Source: Gymnothorax reevesii
Lineage: Eukaryota; Chordata; Actinopteri; Anguilliformes; Muraenidae
Length of the DNA: 64,000 bases
Direction of reading: 5' to 3'
Assembly (NCBI GenBank): GCA_029721435.1
Contig: CM056574.1
Span: 1,437,001-1,501,000, forward strand
Part shown: positions 53,801-64,000 of the stretch, one piece after another
Numbering within the stretch: the stretch's first letter is position 1
Layout of the letters: each line of letters starts with the position of its first letter
Made by a program: the position numbers and the translations under genes
Notes under the pieces: model-generated
Told to the model about the DNA's origin: nothing
The model's database searches: none
Seen by the model: the letters and a program-made list of their open reading frames with translations, nothing else

Positions 53801-55915
53801 TGTTACTGTAGTTTTTTTTATTGCAGTTTTCGTTGAACCATTCAGGAACTCTTGAATTTGAAAATATTTTTTATTTGGCATGTGTTATGACAGGTTTTTT
53901 CATTCATTATCAATTTATTTATTCATGTTGAATTTCATTCAAAGGTTGAATTTTTTTTCCAAGCCATTAATTAAGTCTGTAATCCTTTGAGAGCATTTTG
54001 TGGTAATCTGGCCAAAGCTGTAATTTCAGGTAAAGTTTCGGTGCCACCCTGCAGGCTCCTGGTTTTACACAGAAAAGACCAGAAAGTGCGTCTCTCTCCC
54101 AAAATGGCTCCCCTAATAATATTGTCCAATCACTGAATTGTTGCTTTTAGACTCAATTTTCGACTCCGGGAAGGATGATGATTCACCCCTCTGTTCACCA
54201 TGTCATTTTCTGCGCTGGGGGCCAGATCTCACTTTCACACAGAAAACCTTTGGAGGCAAACAAACGCCAGACAAACGCTCAGGAAATGTGTCTCCCTGTT
54301 AAATCCTGTCCTTTGGGGAGTTTAACGATGCGGAAACAGACTCCTGCCTTCTCCATGAACGTGCAGAGGCCACTGTGGGGGGTTCGCACATCATCTTTGG
54401 CCGACTAGGATTCATTCTGAGATCTGCTTCCAGTAAACAGAAGCAGTCCTGTTGTTGTTTCCACCCAATATGAGCCAACAGAAACTGCTGCACACCGGCC
54501 ACCGTTTTCACAGCTCTATCCCCTCCTCGGTAATGCAAGCAGAGCCGGGGTTAGGAGCCAATGTCTTACTCTTCAGAGAGAAGTTCTCCTCAAGTGTTTT
54601 AAAATGTTTGTTTTAGAACCCCTTTGATCCCAGTTTCCTGAGCTGATAATTATATCATTTTGGTCAATTCAGAATATTCTAATCATGCGCTGATGACCTC
54701 TGACCTGACAGGGTTAGAGCCAAATGACTGGCCAGGGAGTTTTGCTCATCCAAAATATGCCTGTGCTAAATTATCTCATAATAAAATAATGCGTTTATTA
54801 TGAATAAACCTTTATTTTGAATAAAACTCTGGTATTCAGAGCGTGAAAATGTACAACATACTTTTCTGACTGCCAGTCACCTAACTTGATGCTAAATAAC
54901 AAAACTCAAACAGCGTGGACAAACAAAACACTTTAAATCAGGGATTATTCAGAATCCTCAGTCTGAGATCTGCTGGCTTTCCTTGTTCTATTGACCGGGA
55001 GTCAGGTGAACAGACAGTCTGACCAGTCAGAGCCATTCATTGGTCCGTCATCTAGTCCATGACCAGTGAGAACAGAAAACCAAGACTGGATTTGGATTTA
55101 AGGTTTAGATTTGGTTGTGGGGTTAATGTCACCTGAGAACCTTCCGTTGACTCGATCGCATCGCCTTTAGAGGAGACGTCTGCAGTCTCGCACGTGCTCA
55201 GACGCACCCGGTCTGCTGGCCCAATCTAATCTTCTCCTCGCGCTTCAGAGCGGCGCTGGGCCGGTGCCACCTGGCGCAGCGACAAGACGGGGGTGCGTCC
55301 GGGACCGCCTGTGTACAGCAGCCCCGCCGAGAGGCGCTGGGAGGTGCTTTTCAGAGTTTCGAGCATGCTGTCAGGCTGGTTTATGACACGGATGTGTGTG
55401 TGTGTGTGTGTGTGTGGTACAGATGATTATCTCCCTTCATTAAGGTCACAGGTTAACCAATGATAAAACAGAATATCACTGCTTTAATCTGGCGCACAGA
55501 GGCCTGACACTGAGGCAAACTCTGGCGCTGAACGTAACTCTGAACATAATGCTGAGCAGCACTAAACTGAGGTGGATATTTCCTTCAGATTACAAGCATA
55601 TCCACATACACAGTAATTGAACAATGAATGAGCGCTTAACTGAATGAAAGTACTGAATGTAAGCTGACTGGGTAAAGTTCAGAAGAAGTCTGTGATGATG
55701 TGCAAGAGCTACATGGCTTAAATAATGATGTAAGTAATAAAATATCTCAACAAAGATGGCAATTGTCACAGAAAATATTTTTTTACAGCACAGAAAATAT
55801 TTATTTACAGCAGTTAAATGAGGTGTGCATTTTTTAAAGGATTTACAGACGTGTACACTTTTAGAGGTGTTTAAAGGCTAGGAGCCCACACACATTCACA
55901 ACAACCTCCACACAC
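53801..55915 (+). other. Intergenic sequence, no gene recognised
   Basis: Mostly AT-rich; a GC-rich, CpG-containing patch lies at 55,145-55,350 and a (TG)n run at 55,396-55,415. The patch could be a CpG island, but no gene start follows it. Confidence 0.35.
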
Positions 55916-56440
55916 ACACAGTCAGGTCAATACATATTTGAAGAGTTTGTTAGCAAAACCCAATAAATCCATTTTACTCATTTTGAGTAAATCAGCTTTT
56001 TCACTGTTGGCGCCTATTGTATTTTAGAAAAAAACACAAACTTTGACCATGAGAAAACAGACCTTATATGAATTTCTACAAAGGATTTTTGCACCATGTG
56101 TAAGAAGCACGGGCTACCGCTCTATGGCATTATCTCAGTTATTTAAAAATTTTGACAGGTATTGTCCACCTCTTCATTTGGACATTGATAACTTGATTAT
56201 TTTACCTGTAAACTGTAGAAAAGTGGAGATGAAATTAAATAATAAATATGTGTTCAAAGTGAGGACATTCTGCTTCAATTTAATGATAAACACATCTGAA
56301 ATTGGGTGGACGGTGTTAGAAAAACAGCATTCAGTAAAGTGGTCCTCCTTTTTTATGGACCAAAAGTATTTAGCCAATTGTGCTCAGTTGTTGCACGGCC
56401 ATGAGTGTTTTTTTCCGAATAATTTCATTTAGAAGTGAGC
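55916..56440. mobile_element. Probable non-autonomous Tc1/mariner-like repeat
   Basis: Sequences AGTCAGGTCAATACATATTT and TTTATGGACCAAAAGTATTT resemble parts of common fish mariner-derived repeats. Boundaries and target duplication not resolved. An ORF of 129 codons (56043-56432) lies inside and is not considered a gene. Confidence 0.3.
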
Positions 56441-56640
56441 ACATGAAAGGTCAACGATTATTTTCAAGATTTACATTCTCACTTGGAATCTGGAGCTCAT
56501 AGATGTCGATCTGAAATTAAAAGAGCTATCGGAGACCGTAAAACAAGCAATTAAGCTGAGAGACAAAACAACCCCATGAGAAAAAAAATGAAACCATTCG
56601 GTGTGGCCAAGTGAACTTTGTGACATATTCTTAAAGAGTG

Positions 56641-59600
56641 ATCTGAGACAGACCGCCTAATCAAAGGAGAGTGGTTATGAGCTGCTCATGATCTGAGACA
56701 CACCTGCTCATCTGTGAAGAGTGTTGATGAGCAGCTCATGATCTGAGACACACCACCTCATCTGTGAAGAGTGGTGATGAGCTGCTCATTATCTGAGACA
56801 CACCGCCTAATCAGTGAAGAGTGGTTATGAGCTGCTCATGATCTGAGACACACCACCTCATCTGTGAAGAGCGGTGATGAGCTGCTCATGACCTGACACA
56901 CACCACCTCATCTGTGAAGAGTGGGTATGAGCTGCTCATGATCTGAGACACACCTCTTCATCTGTGAAGAGTGTTGATGAGCAGCTCATGATCTGAGACA
57001 CACCACCTCATCTGTGAAGAGTGGTGATGAGCTGCTCATTATCTGAGACACACCGCCTAATCAGTGAAGAGTGGTTATGAGCTGCTCATGATCTGAGACA
57101 CACCACCTCATCTGTGAAGAGCGGTGATGAGCTGCTCATGATCTGACACACACCACCTCATCTGTGAAGAGTGGGTATGAGCTGCTCATGATCTGAGACA
57201 CACTTCCTCATCTGTGAAGAGTGGTGATGAGCTGCTCATCATCTGAGACACACCGCCTAATCCGTGAAGAGTGGTGATGAGCGGCTCATGATCTGAGACA
57301 CGCCACCTCATCTGTGAAGAGTGGTGATGAGCGGCTCATGATCTGAGACACACCGCCTCATCTGTGAAGAGTGGTTATGAGCTGCTCATGGTCTGAGACA
57401 CACCACCTAATCTGTGAAGAGTGGTGATGCGCTGCTCATGATATGAGACACATCACCTCATCTGTGAAGAGCGGTGATGAGCTGCTCATGATCTGACACA
57501 CACCACCTCATCTGTGAAGAGTGGGTATGAGCTGCTCATGATCTGAGACACACCTCCTCATCTGTGAAGAGTGGCGATGAGCTGCTCATCATCTAAGACA
57601 CACCGCCTAATCCGTGAAGAGTGGTGATGAGCGGCTCATGATCTGAGACACGCCACCTCATCTGTGAAGAGTGGTGATGAGCTGCTCATGGTCTGAGACA
57701 CACCACCTAATCTGTGAAGAGTGGTGATGCGCTGCTCATGATCTGAGACACATCACCTCATCTGTGAAGAGTGTTGATGAGCAGCTCATGATCTGAGACA
57801 CACCACCTCATCTGTGAAGAGTGGTGATGAGCTGCTCATTATCTGAGACACACCGCCTAATCAGTGAAGAGTGGTTATGAGCTGCTCATGATCTGACACA
57901 CACCACCTCATCTGTGAAGAGTGGGTATGAGCTGCTCATGATCTGAGACACACCTCCTCATCTGTGAAGAGTGGTGATGAGCTGCTCATCATCTGAGACA
58001 CACCGCCTAATCCGTGAAGAGTGGTGATGAGCGGCTCATGATCTGAGACACGCCACCTCATCTGTGAAGAGTGGTGATGAGCGGCTCATGATCTGAGACA
58101 CACCGCCTCATCTGTGAAGAGTGGTTATGAGCTGCTCATGGTCTGAGACACACCACCTAATCTGTGAAGAGTGGTTATGAGCTGCTCATGATCTGAGACA
58201 CACCACCTCATCTGTGAAGAGTGGTGATGAGCTGCTCATGATCTGAGACACACCAACTCATCTGTGAAGAGTGGTGATGCGCTGCTCATGATCTGAGACA
58301 CATCACCTCATCTGTGAAGAGTGGTGATGAGCAGCTCATGATCTGAGACACACCTCCTCATCTGTGAAGAGTGGTGATGAGCAGCTCATGATCTGAGACA
58401 CACCTCCTCATCTGTGAAAAGTGGTGATGAGCTTCTCATGATCTGAGACACACCACCTCATCCGTGAAGAGTGGTTATGAGCTGTTCAGGATCTGAGACA
58501 CACAACCTCATCTGTGAAGAGTGGTGATGAGCTGCTCATGATCTGAGACACACCACCTCATCTGTGAAGAGTGGTGATGAGCTGCTCATGATCTGAGACA
58601 CACCAACTCATCTGTGAAGAGTAGTGATGAGCAGCTCATGATCTGAGACACACCTTCTCATCTGTGAAGAGTGGGTATGAGCTGCTCAAGATCTGAGACA
58701 CTCCACCTCATCTGTGAAGAGTGGGTATGAGCTGCTCATGATCTGAGACACAATTTCTCATCTGTGAAGAGTGGTGATGAGTTGCTAATGATCTGAGACA
58801 CACCACCTCATCTGTGAAGAGTGGTGATGAGCTGCTCATGATCTGAGACACACCACCTCATCTGTGAAGAGTGGTTATGAGCTGCTCATGATCTGAGACA
58901 CACCACCTCATCTGTGAACAGTGGTGATGAGCTGCTCATGATCTGAGACACACCGCCTCATCTTTGAAGAGTGGGTATGAGCTGCTCATGATCTGAGACA
59001 CACCGCCTCATCTGTGAAGAGTGGGTATGAGCTGCTCATGATCTAAGACACACCACTTCATCTGTGAAGAGTGGTGATGAGCTGCTCATGATCTGAGACA
59101 CACCAGCTCATCTGTGAAGAGTGGTTATGAGCTGCTCATGATCTCTGACACACCACCTAATCTGTGAAGAGTGGTGATGAGCTGCTCATGATCTGAGACA
59201 CACCACCTCATCTGTGAAGAGTGGGTATGAGCTGCTCATGATCTGAGGCACACCACCTCATCTGTGAAGTGTGGTTATGAGCTGCTCATGATCTGAGACA
59301 CACCACCTCATCTGTGAAGAGTTGTGATGAGCTGCTTATGATCTGAGACACACCACCTCATCCGTGAAGAGTGGTTATGAGCTGTTCAGGATCTGAGACA
59401 CACAACCTCATCTGTGAAGAGTGTTGATGAGCTGCTCATCATCTGAGACACACCACCTCATCTGTGAAGAGTGGTTATGAGCTGCTGATGATCTGAGACA
59501 CACCTCGTCAACTGTGAAGAGTGGTTATGAGCTGCTCATGATTTGAGACACACCACCTCATCTGTAAAGGGTGGTTATGAGCTGCTCATGATCTGAGACA

Positions 59601-60306
59601 CACCACCTCATCTGTGAAGAGTGGTTATGAGCTGCTCATGATCTGAGACACACCACCTCATCTGTGAAGAGTGGTTATGAGCTGCTCATGATCAGAGACA
59701 CACCACCTCTTCTGTGAAGAGTGGTTATGAGCTGCTCATGATCTGAGACACTCCACCTTTTCTGTGAAGAGTGGTTATGAGCTGCTCATGATCTGAGACA
59801 CACCGCCTCATCTGTGAAGAGTGGGTATGAGCTGCTCATGATCTGAGAGACACCACCTCATCTGTGAAATGGTGATGAGCTGCTCATGATCTGAGACACA
59901 CCACCTCATCTGTGAAATGGTGATGAGCTGCTCATGATCTGAGACACACAACCTCATCTGTGAAGAGTGGTTATGAACTGCTCATGATCTGAGGCACACC
60001 ACCTCATCACTGGAGAGTTGTTATGAGCTTCTGATGATCTGTGGCACACCAACTCATCAGTGGAAAGTGGTTATGAGCTGCTCATGATGTGAGGCACACC
60101 ACCACATGAGTGGAGAGTGGTTATGAGCTGCTCATGATCTGAGGCACACCGCCTCATCAGTGGAGAGTGGTTATGAACTGCCAATGATCTGAGGCACACC
60201 ACCTCATCATTGGAGGGTGGTTATGAGCTGCTCATGATCTGAAGCACACCACTTCATCTGTAAAGAGTGGTTATGAGCTGCTCATTATCTGTGGAGAGTG
60301 GTTATG
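56641..60306 (+). repeat. 50-bp satellite, about 73 copies, with an internal palindrome
   Basis: Unit ATCTGAGACACACCACCTCA, then TCTGTGAAGAGTGGTGATGA, then GCTGCTCATG, 50 bp. The near-palindrome ATGAGCTGCTCAT (13 bp) recurs in almost every unit. Variants (GTTATGAG, GGGTATGAG, CGCCTAATC, GCGGCTCATG) recur in blocks, showing local higher-order duplication around 56.7-58.2 kb. The last ~10 units (from 59,860) are more diverged (GAGGCACACC, TGGAGAGTGG). Confidence 0.97.
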
Positions 60307-61009
60307 TATGGGCATGTGTGGCTGCAAATTGAGCTGGTTCCCTTGGAGCCCGTCCTCCAACAAAATACGCCTGAAAAGATTGTTTGTCAAACAGCTGATT
60401 GCGACCTGAAGTTACGTTTTGGTTTGAAGCAACCTCTAGCGGTCATTTAAATGACTACAATCTGGTTACCATTGTCAGTGTCGCCGTCAGGAAGTCCTTA
60501 ACCTAAACCTAATCCTAAATCAACTCGTATTCTAACCCTTACCACCTCTAGCGGTCATTTAAATAACTTCAATCTGGTTACCATTGTCAGCGTCGCCATC
60601 AGGAAGTCCTTAACCTAAACCTAATGGTAAATCAACTCGTATTCTAACCCTTACCCTAACACTACCCCTAATCCTTACCAAAATCATTATTTTAAGTGTA
60701 AATATGACTGAAACTGCATCTGGAACAGAAACTGTAACTGTAACAGTACCTTCATGCTGCCAGTCGGGGCGCGCTTTTAGGGGTCATAAATCGAAGTAAA
60801 TGAGATAATTGACCTATTTGAGCGTATGGTTGGAAGACAGGTTGTTCCCTTGAGTGTTCTGGTGATGAGACTGTTAACGAAAACTGCAGGATAAATTGTG
60901 AAATTTACTGTGCTATAATGTATCCCAAATCCATCAGATTCAGCCAAATGCACCAGAAATCATTGAAAAATACTTTATAGCACAGATGGACAGTGATTTG
61001 GGAGTATAC
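60307..61009 (+). other. Intergenic sequence with a 112-bp duplication
   Basis: Contains two copies of a ~112-bp unit starting CCTCTAGCGGTCATTTAAAT at 60433 and 60545, then CCTTACCCTAACACTACCCC. Otherwise nothing recognised. Confidence 0.7.
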
Positions 61010-62055
61010 TGCCAAAAGAACCCAAGATTTTGTCAGGCAAAGAAGTAGAACATTCTCAGATGAGTTGTAATCAGTGGGATCTCATCAGAGCTAGGTATGG
61101 TGGGAAGTTGGGTCCCTTAGGGATCTGTGTTCGGGCCCTTGCTGTTCTTCATCTACATTAATGACCTTGATAGGAATATTGAACGCAAATTAGTTAAATT
61201 TGCAGATGATACAAAATCAGGGGGTTTGGTGTGCATTTTAGAGTCCACTAAAGTGATTCAGGATGATTTCGATAGAATTCAGATTGGGCAGAAATGTGGC
61301 AAATGAAATCTAATGTAGCAAAATGTAAAGTTCTACTCGCGGGCAATAAAAACATTAGACGGAATTACTTCATGGGAGGTGCTCATGTGCTCCACATGAA
61401 AAAGATCAGGGAGTGACTGTTGACCAAACTATTACAGGTTCTAGCCATTGTGGCGTAGCAGATGAAAAGGCCAACAGGATGCTGGGATATATAGCCAGAA
61501 GTATCGAGTATAAATCCAAGGAGGTCATACTTCTGTACAACACATTAGTCAGACCACATCTTTAGTACTGTGTACAGTACTGGGGACCATACTTTAAGAA
61601 AGATATAGAGGCTCTATATAAAAAGTTCAGAGAAGAGCCACAAAGTTAATACCAGGTATAAAAGATGAAAGCCACAAGAAGAGGCTGAAGATCCTTCATC
61701 TCTTCAGTCTTTGGAATAGAAGACTGAATAGAAGGGGTGATCTGATTGAGGTCTTTCAATATATTAAAGGGATTAACAAAGTGAATTATGTGGGATTCCT
61801 TTGGCTAAGTTTTGTTAGTAGAACTCGGGGTCACAAATGGAAATTGACCAAGGGTAAATTTAGCACAAGCATCAGGGAAACATTTTTTCACCCAAAGAGT
61901 AATCTCAATGTGCAATAGCTTGCCGGACCATATTGTTGAGGCTTTTTTTTTTTCCAAGGGCATCAAGAGTATCTGAAGTGATAGAGTCACTATAGTAATA
62001 GGAAACTGGTGAGCCTAGTTCGGCTGAACGGCCTGTTCTCACCACTTATGTTATG
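61010..62055 (+). mobile_element. CR1-type LINE, 5' truncated, + strand
   Basis: The + strand shows the same order as the copy at 19,589-20,660: decayed PQG-SVLGPLL region (61,100-61,160), INDLDRNIERKLVKFADDTK near 61,165-61,215, EYKSKEVILLYN, then the C-terminal region (GTAAATTTAGCACAAGCATC, TTTTTTCACCCAAAGAGTAA) and tail GGCTGAACGGCCTGTTCTCA plus TTATGTTATG. Multiple stops and frameshifts; non-functional. Confidence 0.88.
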
Positions 62056-62295
62056 TTAAAGGTCCCATATTATGGTGTATTTAGTCGTTTAAAATCTGTC
62101 CAAAGGGCCTTTAAAATAATCTTCAGAATTCCAGGCCCAGTGAGACCTCTTTTCTCACCCCGTCTGTGCCGGCCTGAAACACGAGCCATGTTGAAATGGG
62201 TGGGGAGGCTATGCTAATGAGGCGCTGCTCTAATTGGCTGGCTGGCTGCTTCAATTCCGGGGCAGGGTGCAGACCTGAAAAACCAGGAAACCAGG

Positions 62296-62511
62296 ATGGC
62301 AGGTATTTCAGAACAGCTCTTGGCGGCATCTAATTCTGTAAGACTGTATTTTTTTGATCCCGAATCCAACTCCGAACAGGTAGAGGAAGCAATTCAAGTA
62401 TTGCAGCAACATTTACAGCAGGATATTGATGAGTGGCAAGTTGAAATATTAGTGTTTTACTTGTACTGTCTTGCCTTGCATGCATGTGATTGTAGCTGTA
62501 CTGTTATATAG
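62296..62511 (+). CDS. Possible first exon of a transposon-encoded protein
   Basis: MAGISEQLLAASNSVRLYFF, then DPESNSEQVEEAIQVLQQHL and DIDEW. The acidic DPES-type start resembles N-termini of fish transposon proteins; after QDIDEWQ the reading looks intronic. No acceptor or next exon was found, so this is weak. Confidence 0.3.
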   Translation: MAGISEQLLAASNSVRLYFFDPESNSEQVEEAIQVLQQHLQQDIDEWQVEILVFYLYCLALHACDCSCTVI

Positions 62512-62559
62512 TCATGTTATATACCCACTTCGCTATCCAGAAGAAACCTTGCTAAAAGC

Positions 62560-63689
62560 TGCTGTTAACCATTTCTACCAAAACGAAACAGAATTCTGAC
62601 ACCAAGCTACTAAACGAGTGCATAGCAAAAACACACAAACGGTGTAAGCATTGCTTATGTGGAGTTAGCGAATCGATAACTTCTACTGGAAAAAAAACCA
62701 TACTCGACTTCCACTTTTTTCGGCTTTTTAGTAGCCAGGACAATTTTCAAAGGAGGATGAAGTTCTACCACAGCAGTGCAGAGAAATTGTTTGTTATACC
62801 AGACGCGCTATAGTGTGTTTCAATGCGGTAGGATCAGAGAGCTAGCCCACACCACAGCAAAGTATCTGACTGTCCCTGGTCATAGTTAAGGAAAACAAAT
62901 TGTTTCACAGCAGCAGTAAAGAAACCCAAACACGGACCCTAAGCTCCGTAAAGCCTACATCTGGTCTAACTGCAGCCTTATCAGCCCAACTTTGCAGACA
63001 CGCACAACACCTCTCCGGGTAGCTTCAACTGTTGCGGCTATGGTGAGGTAACGTTGTGATGAAACTACCTCCTTGATGCTAACCAAAGTAACACAAGCAT
63101 ACCAATCTGAATTATAGCATTTAATTTAACCAGGAGCATTTTTTAAGTAGCATGGAACGCGAACTGAGATACGGTTGTAACCAAGCGGTCATAACAACGA
63201 TAGGGACAAACATTACCCTGGTAACACAGCTTTCACAGACAGAAGGTTCCGTCACCGTGGACAGTTGTACCAAGCATCCAAATTATAAACAAGTCTAAAA
63301 AGTAAGCTTCAAATGAGGTTTATGTTTACACACCTTCTGTTTAATGTCTCCTTGATATTATTTACTCTTGCATATTTAGGACACAAACATTAGCAACAGT
63401 AGCCTAGCTGCACTGCCACGACCACACCAACAGGCAATCACGTTAGGCTAATGCAGTAAAGCAACACAAAATGGTAAAACTTACAGCTTCCGCGCTTGTC
63501 ATTGAGTAAACAGTCGCTACTGATCCAGGCTTTATCTTCAGATATTTTACAAAGCCTGTGTTTGAGGCCAGTTGTTAGAGCTAACTATCGCTAGCGGTCC
63601 TGCAAGACACTGTAACATATTAGCTTCACTTACATTTGCTGTTATGCCGCTACTTACAGCTTGCAGCTCCGAACACTTGATCGATGCAA
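62560..63689. other. Interior of TTAA element, nothing recognised
   Basis: No supported exon or repeat; probably non-coding interior of the element or decayed coding sequence. Confidence 0.35.
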
Positions 63690-63932
63690 CTGCTATAGGT
63701 TTGGGAAGAACTGACACGCATATCCAGCGTTGAATTATCCTTTATTGACAAAGCTGTCTTTGGTGAAATGCTGAGCACAAACAGCTAACTGTCCCTTTAA
63801 GTGTGGCTGTTTTCCACCAACTAACAGAAAAACTGCACACCGATTTTTAGATGCATCATCTTTTGGAAGAGAATATAGTTGCGCTTTTATTTCGTATTCA
63901 AAAAAACATGTATGAGCTGCTTTGGGAGACAT
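63690..63932 (-). pseudogene. THAP-like zinc-finger remnant
   Basis: The minus strand from Met at 63932 reads MSPKAAHTCFFEYEIKAQLY, SLPKDDASKNRCAVFLLV and VCAQHFTKDSFVNKG, then stop TAA (63735-63737). LYSLPKDD, VCAxHF and DSFxN are the C-terminal signature of THAP-like fingers (C2CH). The second Cys of the first pair is missing and reading continues after the stop as FNAGYACQFF, which looks like continuation of the same domain, so the stop is probably a nonsense mutation in a dead copy. Confidence 0.55.
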
Positions 63933-64000
63933 ATTGATAAATCTACGTGTTAAAGGAGGAGACAGCATCTCGGCAAAGTATATTTCAGCGGAAAATAGAA

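Larger units (their letters stand above)
62056..64000. mobile_element. TTAA-flanked DNA element with THAP-like coding remnant (Kolobok-like?), continues past window
   Basis: TTAA at 62056-62059 is followed by AGGTCCCATATTATGG, a common start of fish TTAA-inserting elements. Inside are a + strand exon-like ORF (62296-62511) and, on the minus strand near the right edge, a THAP-like finger. TTAA duplications plus a THAP-bearing protein fit the Kolobok superfamily; the right end lies outside, so assignment stays tentative. Confidence 0.45.

Noticed and set aside
55145..55350. GC-rich patch as a CpG-island promoter
   Set aside because: No gene start or exon follows within several kb on either strand.
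56043..56432. 129-codon ORF
   Set aside because: Lies in a probable mariner-derived repeat; no recognised protein motif.

Overview
The window is nuclear DNA from a vertebrate, most likely a ray-finned fish. It carries spliced genes with vertebrate splice signals, a forkhead FoxI gene, Tc1/mariner elements, hAT and Harbinger-like MITEs, CR1, L2 and other LINE fragments, a THAP/TTAA-type DNA element typical of fish, and very many CA, GA and minisatellite arrays. There is no operon structure, no CRISPR array and no recognisable rRNA or tRNA gene.

Layout. 1-13,800: the last four exons (+ strand) of a single-pass membrane protein with a Cys-rich ectodomain. Its introns hold a 38-bp minisatellite of about 188 copies that starts on an exon's splice donor, a 340-bp solo LTR inside that array, and 35-bp and 21-bp arrays that run up to the last acceptor. 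13,800-15,900: Tc1/mariner wreckage. 16,691-19,058: an element with near-perfect terminal inverted repeats and a TA duplication, carrying two hidden exons on the minus strand. 19,590-20,660: CR1 LINE (-). 23,128-25,462: an apparently intact two-exon foxi gene with TATA box and poly(A) signal. 26,990-28,451: Tc1-like element with frameshifted transposase (-). 30,675-30,888: hAT MITE. 31-35.8 kb: no recognised gene. 35.85-41.0 kb: CA and GA arrays, then a LINE 3' part whose ORF contains exactly 39 in-frame copies of a 22-residue unit. 41.3-42.6 kb: another LINE, split by a 356-bp retroposon with a 10-bp target duplication. 42.6-45.05 kb: degenerate 31-bp minisatellite broken by a Harbinger-type MITE and a CR1 tail. 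45.95-48.5 kb: a cluster of GTGGGACA motifs with an L2 LINE inside. 51-52.7 kb: CA array, LINE C-terminus, degenerate GGAATGTT array. 56,641-60,306: 50-bp palindromic satellite of about 73 copies. 61.0-62.06 kb: CR1 (+). 62,056-end: a TTAA-flanked element with a decayed THAP-like finger.

The two host genes have no evident functional link. FoxI is a nuclear transcription factor; the other product is a surface receptor-like protein whose 5' exons lie before the window. The strongest unusual signals are tandem amplification of functional sequence (a splice donor; a LINE coding segment) and the uncharacterised TIR element with its own spliced coding segment.
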